DNA of 64,000 nucleotides from an uncultured Candidatus Saccharibacteria bacterium (GCA_937990725.1 CALKQS010000014.1:1-64000), one strand, 5' to 3'; counted from the first letter of the stretch, positions 17,057-25,836 are shown. A program made the numbers and translations. The notes: generated by a model not told the origin, from the letters alone.

Positions 17057-18292
17057 GTGGACAATCCAATTCATATTACATCAGAAATTGGCCGGTTGAA
17101 GACAGTGCTCTTGCATCGGCCGGGTGAGGAGCTCGAGCATCTCACGCCAGAACATTTGCAGCGCCTATTGTTTGACGATATTCCGTATCTCAAGGTTGCG
17201 CAGCAGGAGCATGACCGCTTTGCGGAGCTGCTCCGCTCGCGCGGGGTCGAAGTGTTGTACTTGGATGAACTTGCCGCCGAAGCACTCGCTGACGAAGCGG
17301 TGCGGCGGCAATTTGTTGTTGAGATGCTGGTGGCGTCGAAGCAAGACAACCAACGCGCATCGCGGACACTGGCCGAGTATCTGCTTGGTATGGAGCCGCG
17401 CCAGATGGTGCGCAAGCTGATGGCGGGGGTGCGCAAAGATGAGATTAGCCTGCCGCCTGAGCAGCAGCAACTCCACACGATGGTCGCGCATGAGCAATAT
17501 CCATTCTATCTCGACCCAATGCCAAACCTCTACTTTACGCGCGACCCGGCAGCAGCGATTGGCCAAGGTTTGACGATCAACAAGATGCACTGGCCAGCTC
17601 GGCGGCGCGAGTCGCTCTTTATGCGCTATATTATCGATTTCCATCCACGCTTTGCTGGCAAGAATGTACCGGTTTGGTATGATCGCAGCCAACCATTCTC
17701 GATTGAGGGTGGTGATGAGCTGGTGCTTAATAGCCACACGATGGCCATCGGTATTAGCGAGCGCACCTCGCCAGAGGCGATTGAGCTGATGGCGACAAAG
17801 CTCTTTGCTGAGTCGAACTTTGATACGGTAATTGCCCTTGAGATCCCCAAGAGCCACGCCTTTATGCACCTGGATACCGTCTTTACGATGATTGACCACG
17901 ACAAATTTACCATCCACCCAGAGATTCGAGGCTTTGAGGGGCGGATGAATATCTTCGTCTTGCATAAGATAGATGGGCAGGCCTACCCAACCATTACCAA
18001 AGAGCATAATCTCGAGCAGGTGCTCAGCCAAGCCCTTGGCGTGCCGTCGATTACCTTGATCGAATGCGGTGGCGGTGATGATATCGCTGCAGCGCGCGAG
18101 CAGTGGAATGACGGTAGTAATACCTTGGCGATTGCTCCTGGGGTGGTGGTCACCTACGACCGCAACTACGTCACCAACCAAAAACTGCGTGAGGCAGGCG
18201 TCGAAGTGCTGGAGATTACTGGCTCGGAGCTTGGCCGGGGCCGTGGCGGGCCACGCTGCATGAGTATGCCATTAATACGAGAGGATGTGTAA
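17057..18292 (+). CDS. arcA: Arginine deiminase
   Basis: A 411-residue cytosolic enzyme that hydrolyses L-arginine to L-citrulline and ammonia. It has the family length and motifs: LKTVLLHRPGEELE at the N-terminus, FTRDPAAAIG, EGGDELVLN, the catalytic His in HAFMHLDTVFT, and the nucleophilic Cys401 in RGRGGPRCMSMPL. The start is a GTG with AGGGGG 6 bases ahead. It is the first gene of arcA-arcB-arcD-DDAH-arcC. In host-associated Saccharibacteria the pathway supplies ATP and ammonia, and this operon should do the same. Confidence 0.98.
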   Translation: MDNPIHITSEIGRLKTVLLHRPGEELEHLTPEHLQRLLFDDIPYLKVAQQEHDRFAELLRSRGVEVLYLDELAAEALADEAVRRQFVVEMLVASKQDNQRASRTLAEYLLGMEPRQMVRKLMAGVRKDEISLPPEQQQLHTMVAHEQYPFYLDPMPNLYFTRDPAAAIGQGLTINKMHWPARRRESLFMRYIIDFHPRFAGKNVPVWYDRSQPFSIEGGDELVLNSHTMAIGISERTSPEAIELMATKLFAESNFDTVIALEIPKSHAFMHLDTVFTMIDHDKFTIHPEIRGFEGRMNIFVLHKIDGQAYPTITKEHNLEQVLSQALGVPSITLIECGGGDDIAAAREQWNDGSNTLAIAPGVVVTYDRNYVTNQKLREAGVEVLEITGSELGRGRGGPRCMSMPLIREDV

Positions 18293-19288
18293 ATGAACCT
18301 ACCAACCAATCTAAAAAACCGCTCATTCTTAGCCCTCAAGGACTTCTCGCCTGAGGATATCCGGCAGATGCTCGACACCGCGCACGAGCTTAAGAAGCTT
18401 AAGCGCGAGGGCGTGCCGCATCGCTTGCACGAGGGCAAGCAGGTCGCCCTCTTGTTTGAGAAGAATTCGACCCGTACACGCTGTGCCTTTACAGTAGCGG
18501 CCAATGATCTTGGCGTTGCGCCGGAGTTTCTCGGCAAAGATGACATCCAGCTCGGTAAAAAGGAGTCGGTTGAGGACACCGCGAAGGTGCTGGGCCGGAT
18601 GTTTGATGGGATTGAATTCCGCGGCTTTAAGCACTCGACGGTGGAAGACTTGGCCAAGCACGCTGGCGTACCGGTGTGGAATGGTTTGACCGACCAGTTC
18701 CACCCGACGCAGATTTTGGCCGACTTCATGACACTCGAGGAGCACGTTGGGCCGCTGGCCGGCATCAAGCTGGTTTTTGTCGGTGATGGGCGCAACAATA
18801 TGGCCAATAGCCTGATGATTGGCTCGGCCAAGATGGGCGTTGACTTCCGCATCTTAGCACCAGCTGAGCTGCACCCGAGCAGTGAGCTGGTTGATCTTGC
18901 CCGGGCAATTGCCGCCGAGACTGGCGCGCAGATTACCGTGACGGATGACCGCGCGACGGCTCTGGAGGGAGCAGACGCGATCTATACCGACGTGTGGGTC
19001 TCGATGGGTGAGGAGGCGCAGTTCGCTGAGCGGATTGCTTTACTCAAGCCTTACCAGGTAAACCGCGCGATGCTCGATGAAACGCACAATCCACACGTCA
19101 AATTCTTGCACTGCTTGCCAGCCTTCCACGATCTCAACACCGAGACGGGGCTAAAGATCTACCAAGACTACGGCCTCGAGAGTATGGAAGTGACGGACGA
19201 GGTGTTCCGCAGCGAGCACAGTGTGGTCTTCGACGAAGCGGAGAACCGCATGCACACGATCAAGGCAGTGATGGCACTGACGTTATAA
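18293..19288 (+). CDS. arcB: Ornithine carbamoyltransferase, catabolic
   Basis: A 331-residue OTCase that, in this context, phosphorolyses citrulline to ornithine and carbamoyl phosphate. The carbamoyl-phosphate loop STRTR is at residues 59-63, HPTQ near 139, and FLHCLPAFHD (about 270-280) holds the catalytic Cys that also contacts ornithine. The ATG directly abuts the arcA stop, so the two are translationally coupled. Catabolic direction is inferred from the operon. Confidence 0.98.
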   Translation: MNLPTNLKNRSFLALKDFSPEDIRQMLDTAHELKKLKREGVPHRLHEGKQVALLFEKNSTRTRCAFTVAANDLGVAPEFLGKDDIQLGKKESVEDTAKVLGRMFDGIEFRGFKHSTVEDLAKHAGVPVWNGLTDQFHPTQILADFMTLEEHVGPLAGIKLVFVGDGRNNMANSLMIGSAKMGVDFRILAPAELHPSSELVDLARAIAAETGAQITVTDDRATALEGADAIYTDVWVSMGEEAQFAERIALLKPYQVNRAMLDETHNPHVKFLHCLPAFHDLNTETGLKIYQDYGLESMEVTDEVFRSEHSVVFDEAENRMHTIKAVMALTL

Positions 19289-19319
19289 CAAAGTAACTGA
19301 GGCATAGGGGGCCTCACAT

Positions 19320-20795
19320 ATGACAACACAACAAACACAACAAGAGAGCAAGCTGGGGTGGCGATCACTCACCGGGCTTGTCATCGGCAGTATGATTGGG
19401 GCTGGTATCTTCAATCTTGTCCGTAATACTGCAGAATCGGCTGGGCCACTGGCGACCATTATTGCCTGGCTTGTCACTGGGGTGGGGATGGTATTCCTCG
19501 TCCTGAGTTTTCGCAATCTTGCCGAAAAGCGCCCCGACCTTGACGCCGGCATCTATAGCTATGCCGAGGCAGGGTTTGGCAAATATGTTGGGTTCAACTC
19601 GGCCTGGGGGTATTGGATCTCGGCCTGGATTGGCAACATCGCCTATGCCGTAACTGCCTTCTCGGCGCTTGGCTATTTCTTCCCGCAGCTGTTTGCTGAT
19701 GGCCAAAACTGGGCCTCGGCGATTGGTATGTCGATCCTGCTCTGGGGTGTGCACTGTTTGATTCTCAGAGGTGTGCGCACGGCGAGTGCAGTGAACTTGC
19801 TTATTACGATTGCCAAGATCGTCCCGCTGATGGTCTTTCTTGTGGCGATCATTGCCGCCTTTAAGCTCGATATATTCTCGAAAGATCTCTGGGGCTTGGC
19901 TGGTAGCAATCTGAGTCTTGACGTTGTTCTGCGGCAGATCAAGGATATGATGATCGTTACCGTCTGGGTGTTTATTGGCATTGAGGGTGCGGTTGTGTTC
20001 TCTGGCCGGGCTAAGCAGCGCAGCGATGTCGTCAAGGCGACTTTCATTGGTTTTGCGGCTGTGCTTGCGCTCTATGTCTTGATGACTGTCCTCGCCTTCG
20101 GTGCGGCAACGCAGCCGGAGCTGGCTGGCCTCAAAGACCCAGCGATGGCGCTCTTGCTTGAGAAGGTGGTTGGGCCGTGGGGTGCCTGGCTGGTCAATAT
20201 TGGCTTAATCATTGCGGTGCTCGGTGGTTGGCTGGCTTGGACGATGTTTGCGGCTGAGCTACCCTACCAGGCGGCAAAGGTTGGCACTTTTCCGGCGTTT
20301 TTTGCGAAAGAGAATAAGGTTGGCGTGCCAAAGAACTCGCTGCTCATTACTAACCTCTTGGTGCAGCTCTTTATCCTGACGATACCGCTGACGAGTGGCT
20401 CGGTGTATAACATTGGTATTGCGATTGCGACATCGGCAATTCTCGTGCCCTATGCTTTGACGGCCTTTTACCAGCTGAAGTACTCGGCTCTCGAGAAGCC
20501 AGAGACAAAGGGCCGAGCGGCCAATATCTTGATTGGTGTGATGGCCAGTGTATATAGCGTCTGGCTGGTCTATGCCGCGGGAGTGGAAAACTTACTGGTG
20601 ACGGTGTTCTTGTATGTGCCGGGCATTGTGGTCTATGGCCTGATGCGCAAGCAGCAAGGCAAGAAGCCATTTACGACGCTTGAGTGGCTGCTTGTCGCAG
20701 CACTACTGGTGGCGCTGGCCTATGCGCTATTCCAGCTGCTGACTGGCGGGCTGGATAAGACACTTGGTATTACGATGCCAAAGCTGTTTAACTAA
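19320..20795 (+). CDS. arcD: Arginine/ornithine antiporter (APC superfamily)
   Basis: A 491-residue, 12-helix transporter. GLVIGSMIGAGIFNL near residues 20-34 is the helix-1 substrate motif of the basic amino acid/polyamine antiporter family, and VFIGIEGAVVFSGRAK in helix 6 is also typical. It should exchange external arginine for internal ornithine without energy cost. Between arcB and the DDAH gene it completes the pathway. Agmatine/putrescine exchange is a less likely alternative. Confidence 0.93.
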   Translation: MTTQQTQQESKLGWRSLTGLVIGSMIGAGIFNLVRNTAESAGPLATIIAWLVTGVGMVFLVLSFRNLAEKRPDLDAGIYSYAEAGFGKYVGFNSAWGYWISAWIGNIAYAVTAFSALGYFFPQLFADGQNWASAIGMSILLWGVHCLILRGVRTASAVNLLITIAKIVPLMVFLVAIIAAFKLDIFSKDLWGLAGSNLSLDVVLRQIKDMMIVTVWVFIGIEGAVVFSGRAKQRSDVVKATFIGFAAVLALYVLMTVLAFGAATQPELAGLKDPAMALLLEKVVGPWGAWLVNIGLIIAVLGGWLAWTMFAAELPYQAAKVGTFPAFFAKENKVGVPKNSLLITNLLVQLFILTIPLTSGSVYNIGIAIATSAILVPYALTAFYQLKYSALEKPETKGRAANILIGVMASVYSVWLVYAAGVENLLVTVFLYVPGIVVYGLMRKQQGKKPFTTLEWLLVAALLVALAYALFQLLTGGLDKTLGITMPKLFN

Positions 20796-20804
20796 CAAGT
20801 AATC

Positions 20805-20834
20805 ATGCGGTGCGCCGAGAAAGGCGCACCGCAT
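20805..20834 (+). repeat. Perfect 12-bp inverted repeat inside the arc operon
   Basis: ATGCGGTGCGCC-N6-GGCGCACCGCAT lies between arcD and the DDAH gene. The stem is very stable but no T tract follows. It could be a processing or mRNA-stability hairpin that separates the two halves of the operon, or a partial attenuator. Confidence 0.75.
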
Positions 20835-20857
20835 CGATAATAAGAGAAAGGAGTGTG

Positions 20858-21631
20858 ATGTTTCGCTACGCAATTCCCCGTCGGCCAAGCCGTAGCTTGA
20901 TCAACGGCATTAGCCAAACACCCGAGAAGGGTAAGCCAGACTATGAGCGGGCAATGCAGCAGTACGATCAGTACGTTGCGCTGCTCCGCCAGTGCGGCCT
21001 TGAGGTGACGGTCTTGGAGCCCAATGAGGAGTATCCGGATAGCGTCTTCATCGAGGATAATGCGCTATGTACGCCGCATGGGGTGGCGATTTTGTCGCGG
21101 CCTGGGGCGGAGAGCCGGCGCGGTGAGGCGAGTTTGCCCGATTTGCGCCAGGCGCTGAGCCAGCATTATGATATTATCGAGCAGGTCGAAGCACCCGGTA
21201 CCGTCGACCCTGGTGATATTATGATGGTGGGCGACCACTACTACATTGGCCTGAGCCACCGCACAAACCAAGCGGCGGCCGAGCAGATCACCGCTATCCT
21301 TGAGCGCTACGGCATGACGGCCGAGACGGTTGAGGTGACAGGGATTCTGCACCTCAAGGATGATGTGGTCTACTTGGACAATAACAACCTGATCGTTGCT
21401 AAGGCCTATGAGCACCACCCAGCCTTTGCAGGATTTAACAAGCTGGTGGTGGATGACGATGAGTACTATGCGGTGAATAGCTTGTGGGTTAATGGCACGG
21501 TGATTGTGCCACAGGGCTTTCCCAAGATCGAGCAGCAGATCCGTGACTGTGGCTACCACGTAGAACTAATCGATACCAGTGAATTTGAAAAGATAACCGG
21601 CAGTTTGACCTGCATGTCGTTGAGGTTTTAG
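20858..21631 (+). CDS. DDAH-family amidinotransferase (dimethylarginine dimethylaminohydrolase-like)
   Basis: A 257-residue enzyme of the guanidino-modifying superfamily. DSVFIEDNALC and ILSRPGAESRRGE are close to DDAH sequences. Catalytic residues are visible: Glu66/Asp67, His165 in ILHLKDD and the nucleophile Cys252 in SLTCMSLRF. DDAH converts N-methylated arginines to citrulline and methylamines; arginine itself is another possible substrate. In the arc operon it could add a second source of citrulline for ArcB. ATG 20858 has AAAGGAG 4 bases before it; the frame upstream of it runs into the hairpin. Confidence 0.88.
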   Translation: MFRYAIPRRPSRSLINGISQTPEKGKPDYERAMQQYDQYVALLRQCGLEVTVLEPNEEYPDSVFIEDNALCTPHGVAILSRPGAESRRGEASLPDLRQALSQHYDIIEQVEAPGTVDPGDIMMVGDHYYIGLSHRTNQAAAEQITAILERYGMTAETVEVTGILHLKDDVVYLDNNNLIVAKAYEHHPAFAGFNKLVVDDDEYYAVNSLWVNGTVIVPQGFPKIEQQIRDCGYHVELIDTSEFEKITGSLTCMSLRF

Positions 21632-21632
21632 G

Positions 21633-22574
21633 ATGAGTACAATTGTGATTGCATTGGGTGGTAACGCCCTCCAAAAACAAGGTGAAGCAAGTGCAGCTGC
21701 GCAGCAGCGAGTGGCGAGTGAGACAGCAGCTCAGCTGGTGCCGCTGATTGCGGCTGGGCATCGGCTTGTGATCGTCCACGGCAATGGGCCACAGGTGGGG
21801 AATATTGTGCTCCATGAGGAGGCGATTAATACTCCTGAGGTGCCAACGATGCCGCTTGATACGTGCGGCGCAATGAGCCAAGGAGAGATTGGCTACTGGC
21901 TACAGCAAGCGCTGACGAATGAGTTTGCCCGCCGTGGTATGCCAAACCACGCCGTGACGATGGTGACACAGACGGTGGTGGATGCGAATGACCCGGCGTT
22001 TGCAAATCCTACCAAGCCAATCGGGGTCTTTTATGCCTCCGAGGCTGAGGCGCAGCAGTCGGCGGCGGGGCGCGATTTCGTCTTCAAAGAAGATGCGGGG
22101 CGAGGCTGGCGCCGCGTTGTGCCATCACCTCGGCCGCAGCGCGTAGTCGAAGAAGGTGCGGTGCGTGCCTTGCTTGATGCTGGCTTGACCGTCGTGACGG
22201 CTGGCGGCGGTGGAATTCCGGTGGTTGAGAATGAGGCGCAGGGTATGGCTGGGGTTGAAGCGGTGATCGATAAGGACTTTACCGCTGCGGTGGTGGCTGA
22301 TGCGATTGATGCTGAAGCCTTGGTGATCCTCACGGCCGTCGATAACGCGATGGTCGACTATGGTACGCCGCAGGCTCGGGCGATTGGCCGGACGACCAGC
22401 CAGGAGATGCACGCCTATGCCGAGCAGGGGCAGTTTGCGTCGGGTAGTATGCTACCGAAGGTGCAGGCCGCGCTCAATTTCGTCGCAAAGCCTGGTCGGC
22501 GCGCCATTATTGCCAACCTAGAGCACGCCGCTGCCGCTGTGGCCGGTGAGCAAGGGACGATTATTGTGTCGTAG
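21633..22574 (+). CDS. arcC: Carbamate kinase
   Basis: A 313-residue kinase that transfers phosphate from carbamoyl phosphate to ADP, the ATP-yielding step of the arginine deiminase pathway. IVIALGGNALQ at the N-terminus, VIVHGNGPQVGN and TVVTAGGGGIPV are family motifs. It starts one base after the DDAH stop and ends the operon, followed by a strong terminator. Confidence 0.97.
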   Translation: MSTIVIALGGNALQKQGEASAAAQQRVASETAAQLVPLIAAGHRLVIVHGNGPQVGNIVLHEEAINTPEVPTMPLDTCGAMSQGEIGYWLQQALTNEFARRGMPNHAVTMVTQTVVDANDPAFANPTKPIGVFYASEAEAQQSAAGRDFVFKEDAGRGWRRVVPSPRPQRVVEEGAVRALLDAGLTVVTAGGGGIPVVENEAQGMAGVEAVIDKDFTAAVVADAIDAEALVILTAVDNAMVDYGTPQARAIGRTTSQEMHAYAEQGQFASGSMLPKVQAALNFVAKPGRRAIIANLEHAAAAVAGEQGTIIVS

Positions 22575-22596
22575 AAGTGTCGCAAAGGAAAAAATA

Positions 22597-22632
22597 ATGA
22601 GACACTGGCATAGAGAAGCCAGTGTCTCATTT
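22597..22632 (+). terminator. Terminator of the arc operon
   Basis: A perfect 14-bp inverted repeat, AATGAGACACTGGC with GCCAGTGTCTCATT around an 8-base loop, preceded by an A tract and followed by TTCG. It marks the boundary with the foreign island. Confidence 0.85.
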
Positions 22633-22665
22633 CGTTGACCCACTTACTCACGTGTGGCGCTTGTG

Positions 22666-22923
22666 CTAGGCGGCTTGAGAGGGCTGTTCTAAATGATCGA
22701 GGTCGATACTGCGTGTCACTTGGCGTGAGCCCTCGGATCGAACTATCCGGAATTTCCGGATAGTTGCCTCACGCTCCAGTTCACCAGAGGAGAAGATATT
22801 CCCGAGGTGCTCGCTGATGGTGCGCACATCGACATCGAACAGTTCGGCCATCAGGCGCTGCGTTAGCCGGGTTAAAGACGTATCAAGACGACGGATGTAA
22901 CGATCTGTACCTGGTATGAACAA
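22666..22923 (-). pseudogene. Remnant of a RhuM-family virulence protein
   Basis: An 85-residue frame. LTQRLMAELFDVDVRTISEH followed by an NIFSSGELE segment and IRKFRIV are the N-terminal DNA-binding-like core of RhuM/virulence proteins, which normally run on for about 300 residues. Here the normal N-terminal start and everything after IDLDHL are missing, so this is a fragment. It marks the left end of a region of foreign origin. Confidence 0.75.
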
Positions 22924-23191
22924 GATAAAGAGAGACTATATACACTATCACGGGAAAAGACTGGCAAGATTCCAACTCGTGAAGATATATGACAAGAGAG
23001 AATATGTAAAGCTATCCTAAAAGTAAGTGAAAGGCGTTTTTAGAGCAGTAATGGGAAACGTGGTGTCAGATTATGGCGAAGTGTAAAAAACATCATGTAA
23101 GGCGTAAAATTGTAGTATGAGAAAAATCATTGTATGTATGATAAAATGATAATGATGTTGTAATAAGCTCAGTTATAAAGAGAGAATATAA

Positions 23192-23515
23192 ATGCGAATT
23201 CAATTTACCGTAACCGATGAAGAACTGAAAACTTTAACCAAAAAGGCAATAGAGGGTAATTACCCAAGTGTGAGTGAATATTGTAAGTGCAGCAGTCTAC
23301 AAAAAAATACAAGCTATGTCACACTGTATACTACCTTACTCAATACAATAAGCTCCTTGCCGAAGGGAAAAGAGTTTGTTTTAAGGGAATTAATCGCAAC
23401 ACCGCCGGCTTTGATAGGCAGATGGTTTTATGAAAATGTCAATAATGGACTTGTAAAGAATGTAGAACACATCGGAAAAGCTGAAGGTGGAATAGAAAAA
23501 TATAAGAGAATATGA
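23192..23515 (+). CDS. Small DUF1413-like protein
   Basis: A 107-residue product of AT-rich DNA. The C-terminal half, LPKGKEFVLRELI followed by IGRWFYENVNNGLVKNVEHI, resembles DUF1413 proteins of Firmicutes mobile elements, which often start with a short ribbon-helix-helix-like segment (here MRIQFTVTDEEL). The function is unknown; plasmid or transposon maintenance is a guess. Base and codon use (many AAA, ATA, AAT) differ sharply from the rest of the window, indicating transfer. Confidence 0.6.
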   Translation: MRIQFTVTDEELKTLTKKAIEGNYPSVSEYCKCSSLQKNTSYVTLYTTLLNTISSLPKGKEFVLRELIATPPALIGRWFYENVNNGLVKNVEHIGKAEGGIEKYKRI

Positions 23516-23587
23516 TGTTGATTTCAAATAGCTTATAGTGCGTATCAGATTGGAAAAGATATTGAGATAATTGTGGAGGTGCATTTC

Positions 23588-24601
23588 ATGACAGAAGAAA
23601 ATAAAGAGATTGTGGTAATAGATGAAACGACAATTAAAAGCAAGATTCACTATATAAGAAATCAAAAGGTTATGCTTGATTTTGAACTTGCTGAAATTTA
23701 TGGGTATGAAACAAGAGCGTTTAATCAACAGGTAAAAAGAAATAATGAAAAATTTGATGAAGATTTTATGTTCCAATTGACTGATGAGGAAGTGGACGAA
23801 CTTTCAAGATCACAAAATGTGACCTTGAACAAAGGAACAGGCAGAGGAAGCAATATAAAGTACAATCCCTACGCCTTTACGGAGCAGGGTATTTATATGC
23901 TTATGACTGTATTAAGGGGAGAACTGGCAGTTAAACAGAGCAAGGCTTTAATACGCTTGTTTAAGCAGATGAAAGACTTTATGATTGAAAATCAAGATTT
24001 TATCGGCTCAAAAGAATTAGTCCAAATAGCTATACAGACTAATAAGAACACACATGATATAGCAAAGATAAATGATACGATAAACACCTTAGCAACAAAA
24101 GAGGATTTGAAAAAAGTGATGGATAATTTTATAGATCCGGATACCTATAAACACTTCCTCTTGATGAATGGAGATAAGATAGAAGCTGATGTTGCCTATA
24201 CTAAGCTATATAAGTCTGCCAAGAAAAGCATTTATGTCATAGACAACTATATAGGCTTAAAAACATTAGAACTGCTAAGAGCTGCAAAAGATAGTGTTGA
24301 AGTCATTATATTTAGCGATAATGTAAGACATAAAGATATGCTTACAAAAAATATTCTCCATGATTTTATAAGAGATTATCCTACCATCAATGTAAAAATG
24401 AAGATTGCAGGTAAAAAGTATCACGATCGGTATATTGCGATAGACTATGGGACAGAACACGAAGCCTTTTATCTTTGTGGAGCATCATCGAAAGATGCCG
24501 GAAATAAAATATCAAGTATTACCAAGATAGAAGAGTCATCAAAGGATATGTATCATACGATGTTTGGTGGAGTGTTACGCAATAAGAATTTGAAAATTTA
24601 A
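23588..24601 (+). CDS. ORF6N-domain protein with PLD-like C-terminus
   Basis: A 337-residue product of AT-rich DNA. Residues about 10-100 form an ORF6N domain (KIHYIRNQKVMLDFELAEIY, then RNNEKFDEDFMFQLT and AFTEQGIYMLMTVLRG), a DNA-binding domain of phages and mobile elements. After a linker, residues about 185-337 contain YVIDNYIGLKTLELL and KKYHDRYIAIDYG, an HxxR/K-type strand seen in phospholipase D-like domains. ATG 23588 has a canonical GGAGGT 7 bases ahead, unlike the leaderless native genes. It is probably an imported Firmicutes gene. Confidence 0.8.
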   Translation: MTEENKEIVVIDETTIKSKIHYIRNQKVMLDFELAEIYGYETRAFNQQVKRNNEKFDEDFMFQLTDEEVDELSRSQNVTLNKGTGRGSNIKYNPYAFTEQGIYMLMTVLRGELAVKQSKALIRLFKQMKDFMIENQDFIGSKELVQIAIQTNKNTHDIAKINDTINTLATKEDLKKVMDNFIDPDTYKHFLLMNGDKIEADVAYTKLYKSAKKSIYVIDNYIGLKTLELLRAAKDSVEVIIFSDNVRHKDMLTKNILHDFIRDYPTINVKMKIAGKKYHDRYIAIDYGTEHEAFYLCGASSKDAGNKISSITKIEESSKDMYHTMFGGVLRNKNLKI

Positions 24602-24844
24602 CTATGTCAATAACAGATGAGACAGTTATATAAGCTTTACGTAGGGCGGGAGAAGTAAAATCTAACGTCTTTTTATGTGCAACAAATGAAAGAGAAACTA
24701 GATAAACGAAAAAGGATACCAGGATACTGTTGCGGGAATTTCGAAATATAAAGTCGGATCAAAAAGATAGTTTTGATTAAAAGATCCTTGATGAATAGTA
24801 ACAGGATTAGCGCGCTTATGTGGACGTGAGTTCCAGAGTTGTTG

Positions 24845-24872
24845 TTGACAATGGTACCAGAAGGCATATAAT
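24845..24872 (+). promoter_or_regulatory. Consensus promoter of the candidate small RNA
   Basis: TTGACA (24845-24850), 16 bases, TATAAT (24867-24872). Both hexamers are perfect consensus. No protein gene follows. Confidence 0.75.
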
Positions 24873-24878
24873 TCTAGG

Positions 24879-24951
24879 CAGACACAGGCTAATGCTGTGT
24901 CACTCTAATCTCCAGCGGGTGGTTTTTAAGTCACACAGCGGGAGATTTTGT
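24879..24951 (+). ncRNA. Candidate structured small RNA (about 73 nt)
   Basis: Begins about 7 bases after a perfect -10 box. Hairpin 1: GACACAG/CTGTGTC (24881-24887 with 24895-24901). Hairpin 2: AATCTCC/GGAGATT (24907-24913 with 24941-24947), followed by TTTTG and TTTT as in a terminator. GCTGTGT (24894-24900) can instead pair with ACACAGC (24933-24939), giving a mutually exclusive fold. It matches no RNA family I recognise. Confidence 0.45.
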
Positions 24952-25239
24952 TTTAGAGTGATTATCGCGGCTTTCTGTCAAAGACTTTGCGGTTTGTGCT
25001 GTTGGCTTTCAAATAGTCAATGCGGCTACTTCGCCTACCCGACACAGAGTACTGGCTGATACATCACAGTCACAAGAACTCTACTGTTAGCCTCCTGGGT
25101 TCTTGCGTACTTTAATGTACGTTCAGCGAGACGGCGTGTCGAGAAGGCCTGGAAGAAAAGAAACGGCGGAGAGTCGAATGAACTCACCTCTTAGGTGCAG
25201 GGAATTGCTACACTCCCGTCGACTCAACGTAAATTCTAG

Positions 25240-25434
25240 TTAGGCTAGCGAATCGGAATCGCACATTAAGACGAACACGCCGGCGGTGCTCATCGCTGAC
25301 GCTGTAATAGCGAACAAGAGAGCGCGCATAACCGGGAATCCGCCCATTGAGTCATGGCCAGCAATGAGGCCAACGCAAAAAAAGTATGGTATACCCAAGG
25401 CTAACGTGAGGGTGCATGCTTTCTTTTTACTCAT
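25240..25434 (-). CDS. Small membrane protein, unknown
   Basis: A 64-residue protein with a basic start (MSKKK) and two likely membrane helices (about 6-26 and 36-58). GGAGGAAACC lies directly before the ATG at 25434, which supports translation. No family recognised. Confidence 0.55.
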   Translation of the reverse strand: MSKKKACTLTLALGIPYFFCVGLIAGHDSMGGFPVMRALLFAITASAMSTAGVFVLMCDSDSLA

Positions 25435-25768
25435 GGTTTCCTCCATTCCCAGGAGTGTAGCACTTATTATTGTATAACATTCAGCGAGATATACCTAAGG
25501 TTCCTCGCTGACCTATGCTTTTTATACTCTCTGTTATGCGATATCAGAAAGATTGAGCGTGTCAGGGTCATTTTGCTCTATAAGCTTACTGTAATAGGGA
25601 ACAGACAAAAAAGTCTGTGACCTCTTAGAGTGAGGGCTGTGGTAGATGATGTAGCTTGGTGAAGAGTTTATGCGTTACACTAACCCGCGAATAGCTAAGG
25701 ATAGTATGATACCGAGTGGATGGTGAGCTAAAATAACTGAGTGCCCAGTACTTTATTTCTCAAACTAC
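25435..25768. other. Intergenic stretch without a gene
   Basis: Only short features are visible, including hairpin ACAGAC-AAAAAA-GTCTGT at 25601-25618. No open frame with recognisable content. Confidence 0.5.
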
Positions 25769-25795
25769 TTGACATTTCAATATACCTTGTATAGC
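25769..25795 (+). promoter_or_regulatory. Promoter and probable PadR operator of the ABC operon
   Basis: TTGACA (25769-25774) with a -10 near TATAGC (25790-25795). A perfect palindrome TATAC-CTT-GTATA (25781-25793) fills the spacer and is a good candidate for the operator of the PadR repressor encoded two genes downstream. Confidence 0.6.
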
Positions 25796-25836
25796 ATAGT
25801 ACCAGGCAATAACAATAATATAGTCAGGAGTATCGA

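Larger units (their letters stand above)
24602..25239. other. Gene-poor stretch with a candidate RNA and hairpins
   Basis: No convincing protein gene. It holds the promoter and small-RNA candidate at 24845-24951 and, further on, adjacent hairpins CAAGAAC/GTTCTTG (25073-25105) and CGTAC/GTACG (25106-25121). Short open frames on both strands have no recognisable content. Confidence 0.6.

Noticed and set aside
17165..18181. 338-codon open frame antisense to arcA
   Set aside because: Lies entirely within a well-conserved gene on the other strand and has no family motifs.
24948..24960. GTTTTAGAG, which recalls the start of type II CRISPR repeats
   Set aside because: It occurs once, with no repeat-spacer array and no cas genes; it is part of the small-RNA terminator region.
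24673..25059. Short open frames on both strands in the gene-poor stretch
   Set aside because: No SD or leaderless promoter, no conserved motif, and they overlap the candidate small RNA.
25073..25121. Adjacent hairpins considered as tmRNA, RNase P RNA or 6S RNA
   Set aside because: None of the conserved sequence blocks of those RNAs could be found nearby.
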